Source of the DNA: Nymphaea colorata
Taxonomy: Eukaryota; Streptophyta; Magnoliopsida; Nymphaeales; Nymphaeaceae
Reading direction: 5' to 3'
Assembly (NCBI RefSeq): GCF_008831285.2
Contig: NC_045151.1
Location: forward strand, 11,954,571-12,018,570
DNA: 64,000 nucleotides
The position numbers were made by a program, and so were the translations under genes. The notes beneath the pieces are model-generated. The model made no database searches and was not told the DNA's origin. It saw only the letters and a list, made by a program, of their open reading frames with translations. Position 1 is the stretch's first letter; every line of letters starts with the position of its first letter. Positions 60,401 through 64,000 of the stretch are shown piece after piece.

Positions 60401-61296
60401 TTTCCCTTGATTTATTCTCAGTCTCTAAAAGTGTGATGACCAAGATGATTCATTGTTGGCCATACACCACATAAGGATCATACACCTACTAGCTTCTATA
60501 TATATTATTTCCAAATCAAATTTTATTACCATTCATACTGAATTTTGAGTCGTAAAATTTGTCTATAAACATCACCTTTTTTATGATTTTTTTATTAAAA
60601 TCTTGGCCGTACGTCCATTGACATTGTTGGACTTTCCAAAAGTAATCTAAAGCAGTTGAAATAGCCAAATAGTCATTCGATCACAATGAACTCAATATAT
60701 CATAATCTCGATGAACTCAATATTATCAGGCTGATCACAATGGACTCATAAGGCGTTCGTGAACGAGGATCAACTTTTCCTATTCATGTAGGGATTTAAC
60801 CTGAACTAAACGAAGGCCTCAATTTCCCTTGGTAGTTGCTAGCCAGAGGAAGTTGGGGAGGTCCGAACAGTAAAATTTGGAGTGTAAGAATAGATTCTGA
60901 TTATCGGAATCAGAGACGCTCCTGCGTGAACAAGAAACAAGAAGTGCCTTATGATGGAAACTCACCTCAGCTAATATATATGAATTTACTACTACTTACA
61001 ATAAGAGAAAAATGTGTCCGACAGAAATTGAGTTCATATAAGAGAAACTTATAGGCTTAGTTTCCTTTTCTAGGTGTCATATGTTTATATGTTAAAAGGA
61101 ACAATCTGGGGCCTTAACCCTTTTCAAATAGGCCGTTGATAGAAAAAAAAAAAAAGGTGATGGAGTATTTTCGTCATTTGATATTAGTTCATGCATTTTC
61201 TTCTTTTTTTTTTTTTCTCAATCACTAAGCAAATGATTAAGAACTAAGATTGTTTTTTATCCATCTAACATTTAAGTATCTAGCACTTACAAGTAC

Positions 61297-61341
<45 letters not shown>

Positions 61342-61361
61342 CACTCTCTCTCTCTCTCTCT
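61297..61361. repeat. Compound (CT)n(AT)n(CT)n microsatellite
   Basis: CT units, then AT units, then ACA and CT units again. A similar compound tract, (CT)n(AT)n(GT)n, lies at 61875-61937 inside the copia LTR. Confidence 0.95.
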
Positions 61362-61568
61362 AAAAGCAACTTTTTGCAATTTTCCTAAAAAATGTCATAA
61401 TGATAACTATCTCGTGAAGGCCTCACTTTGAATTTTAATTAACCTAAGAAGCAAAATAGGTAAAATAAAACCATAGGAAACTATCTAGTGGTGGATGCTA
61501 CATGGAATAAGAAATTTGGAGGAAGAAACAGAGAGTTTAATTAGGTTGAGGGAGAAAGAGAGAGTTTA

Positions 61569-61581
61569 GGTTCTGCTACCA
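61569..61581 (-). other. Primer-binding-site-like sequence beside the copia LTR
   Basis: On the minus strand it reads TGGTAGCAGAACC, 11 of 13 identical to the initiator-Met tRNA primer site TGGTATCAGAGCC used by plant copia elements. It lies directly after the LTR on the side away from the pol remnants. Confidence 0.5.
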
Positions 61582-61583
61582 AT

Positions 61584-61879
61584 ATCAGTTGTGGAGTATT
61601 TAAAGTACTTTTCTCACAAGTCTAACAACACAGATGGATCCAACATGTTTGAAAATGTGGAAATAAAAGCTAGTTGTGAAAGTTCAATCTCTCAATTGGC
61701 ACGGATAAAGCATGGATAAAGTTAAAGCCATTTGTTTTCAAAGCCGTAGAAGATTTGACCGGTGCATCAAAACTTTTATGTTTTTTTAATCCATTCATAG
61801 AGATTTATTTATGAAAGACAAAATAAAATAGTTTTAAATGCAGATGGCACTCATGGCAGATCCTTACTAAGGACACACA

Positions 61880-61936
<57 letters not shown>

Positions 61937-62109
61937 AGAACTTTCTAATTGTTATTCACATAACCTTAATCTCAGATTAAAAGGAGATTAGGGTGGTGGT
62001 AACCAATTATAGATTCAGTCCAATGAAAATAAGATAACAATAAAATAAACAAATTTCAACTTTTTAATATTTCATAAAGACTTTAACTGACTCCTAAAAG
62101 TATTTAACA
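61584..62109 (-). mobile_element. Copia LTR, about 525 bp
   Basis: On the minus strand the decayed pol region is followed by a purine-rich stretch TTTGAGGGGAAG and then TGTTAAATACTTTTAGGAGT, the usual order polypurine tract then LTR start. The other boundary is set by the PBS-like sequence at 61569-61581 and is approximate. A (CT)n(AT)n(GT)n tract (61875-61937) lies inside it. Confidence 0.6.
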
Positions 62110-64000
62110 CTTCCCCTCAAACTGGAGCATAGATAGCAATATGCTCAGCTTGTTACATCCTCTCAAGAAATTGCTTATGGGAAGAGCCTTAGTAAATATA
62201 TCAGCTGTTTGATCTTCAGAACAGACATGAATAGTGCTAATGACTCCTTCTTGTACCAAATCCTTCAATGTGTTTTGTTCTCTCATGAAAAACATGGTTA
62301 TTTGCAATGTAGGTTGCTGCTGTGTTATCACAATACATATTCATTGGAAGATTCACAGAAATTCTCAATTCTAGAAACACTGACCAATGACATTTTGTAT
62401 GCAGTTTGAGTCAGACATTTTATATGCAGTTTGAGTCATAACTCTATATTCAGACTCAGTCCTAAATCTAGCAACCACATTCTGTTTCTTGCTCCTCCAA
62501 GAAATAAAATTCTCACTAACAAAGACGCAAAAACCAGTAGTAGACATCATGTCATCTACTGATCTTGCATAATCAGCATCACTATATGCTTTTATGTCCA
62601 CACATTTTCTCTTATGAACCATAACCCCTTTCCGGGGCTGATTTCAAGTATTTACCACCATTAAAGCAGCCCCCCAATAAACTTTTTGAAGTTTTTCTAT
62701 GAATTGACTTAGCTTATTTACAACAAAGCTAATATAAGGTCGAGTGATGGTTAAATGTGAAAGTTTTCTTATCAGAGATCTCTATAAGATCGAGAGTCAA
62801 AAGTTTCTGATTCATCATCATGAATATGAATTTGAGGATTCATAGGAAGTGTGGCAGGTTTGGCCCCAATAACCATGTTTCCTGTAAAAGATCAAGAGCA
62901 TATTTTCTTTGAGACGTTACAACCCATTTACTACTACGAGTCACTTCAATACTAAGGAAATAGCGGAGTTGACCAAGGTCCTTTATGACAAAGTGCTTTT
63001 GTATGAATTATTTAGTCTGAGCTATCTCTTGATCATATTCCCATGTGAGAACAATATCATCAATATATACAATCAATATCACTATATCAGATGTGCCTCG
63101 CTTGATGAATAACCAGTGATCAAGCTGGGATCTTAATCCACACTTAGAGACAACCTCACTTAGCTTATGGAATCATGTACGAGGACTCTGTTTAAGTCCA
63201 TGGATAGCTTTTTTTAGTTTGCATACATTGAAACACTCTCCCTATCGTTCAAAACCATGTGGTTATTGCATATAGATAGTTTCAGAGAGATTGTCATATA
63301 AAAATGCATTTTTTGGTCAATCTTATTAATAGCGAGAGATATAATCAGGCAAATAGTGTCTAACCATGGCACAAGCGAATAAGTCTCAAAGAAGTTATCC
63401 CCATAAGTCTGTGTATAGCCTTTAGTAACATGACGAGATAGTGTGACGAGACATAGCTCGATCAAACTGCATCAAACTTGTACTCAAACAATTCATAGAA
63501 ACAAAGTTAGAGATCAGATGCATCGTGCACTGTCGCTGGCCCTTGCAGATGACGATAGGTAGATCATCTGTAGAGTAGTCATCATTTATACATGAGTCAG
63601 TCTTGTTAGTGGAACTTACCTCATGAGAAGACTCTAGTAGGCGGTTTAGAGAGGGACCTTGATGACAAGTATAGACTAATGAAGGATCAAGGAAATGGTC
63701 ACATGACAACGGTGGAGAAGAAGGAATAGATTCAAGTGATACTGGGGGAATAAGAAGATGAATAGAAACTGAAAGCTCAGATATAGTAGGACACAGAGTA
63801 GAAAAATAAGGACGGGACTCAAAGAATGTAACATCTGCACTAACAATCTCTTTCTTGTTATGAGGATCAAAGCACTAATAGCCTTTTTGATTGGTAGAAT
63901 ATCTAATAAATACACATTTGATAGCTTGGGCAACAAATTTGTTTTTGTTTGACCCTAAGATGTGTGCAAAGTAAGTGCATCTAAATACTTTAGGAGGTAT
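62110..64000 (-). mobile_element. Degenerate Ty1/copia retrotransposon, pol region, runs off the right edge
   Basis: On the minus strand, fragments in several frames match plant copia polyprotein in the correct order. Near 63800-63940 is the end of integrase and the linker (KCVFIRYSTNQKGY, then DVTFFESRPYFS). Near 63540 is SSDDLPI-like text. At 63400-63430 is the reverse transcriptase start (KGYTQTYGDNFFETYS). At 63053-63067 is the catalytic YIDDI. At 62900-62990 is DLGQLRYFLSIEV-type text. At 62500-62600 is RNase H (FCVFVSENFISWRSKKQNV). At 62160-62300 is FHERTKHIE- and TADIFTKAL-like text. Stop codons and frameshifts break the frame throughout, so it is not functional. Gag and protease would lie beyond 64000. 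Confidence 0.88.

Larger units (their letters stand above)
59690..61568. other. Upstream of LARP6; intergenic, repeats only
   Basis: The first few hundred bases are the LARP6 promoter region. The rest is AT-rich with a 65-bp tandem duplication (60271-60400), an (AT)n(GT)n tract (60198-60236) and a (CT)n(AT)n tract (61297-61361). No gene is supported. Confidence 0.6.

Overview
This is nuclear DNA from a flowering plant. The evidence is GT-AG spliced genes, AT-rich introns of up to several kb, plant-specific protein families, a plant-type tRNA-Ile(AAU) gene, miniature hAT elements with 8-bp target-site duplications and a degenerate Ty1/copia element. The species cannot be named from sequence alone.

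Layout. 1-6.2 kb is intergenic and holds two small hAT-type elements (572-865 and 4148-4704). 6.25-7.84 kb looks like the promoter and leader of a KUP/HAK/KT potassium transporter, which reads on the + strand from a tentative first exon at 7791 through a 7.4-kb intron to a stop at 23745 (nine coding exons, 739 residues, closest in memory to the KUP1/KUP3 group). 23.75-31.3 kb is repeat-rich and contains a candidate 3.15-kb solo LTR (26701-29853) and a long (CT)n(AT)n tract. A small intronless gene for a three-helix membrane protein of unknown function lies at 31439-32062 (+), with a G-box/ABRE-like site about 120 bp upstream. 32.1-36.5 kb is AT-rich with no recognised gene. A seven-exon gene (36510-40633, +, 810 residues) encodes a conserved plant protein of unknown function, probably the DUF7812 family. 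40.6-45.9 kb is intergenic and contains a tRNA-Ile gene on the minus strand (43552-43625).

A ten-exon La-related protein 6 gene (LARP6B/C type: PAM2 motif, La motif, RRM, Gly/Arg-rich tract, SUZ-C-like tail; 499 residues) reads on the minus strand from 59507 to 45896. Its two largest relevant introns are packed with hAT-type miniature elements. From about 61.57 kb to the right edge there is a decayed copia retrotransposon on the minus strand, with an LTR followed on its outer side by a primer-binding-site-like sequence.

The genes do not form a pathway: they cover ion transport, RNA binding, a tRNA and two uncharacterised proteins. The most interesting observations are three: a degenerate 19-residue repeat in the unknown 810-residue protein, encoded by a run of tiny tandem exons; a set of hAT miniature elements with exact ends, including one family with three copies spread over two host genes; and an LTR-PBS arrangement suggesting a tandem or recombined copia array. 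No clearly new biological system was found.
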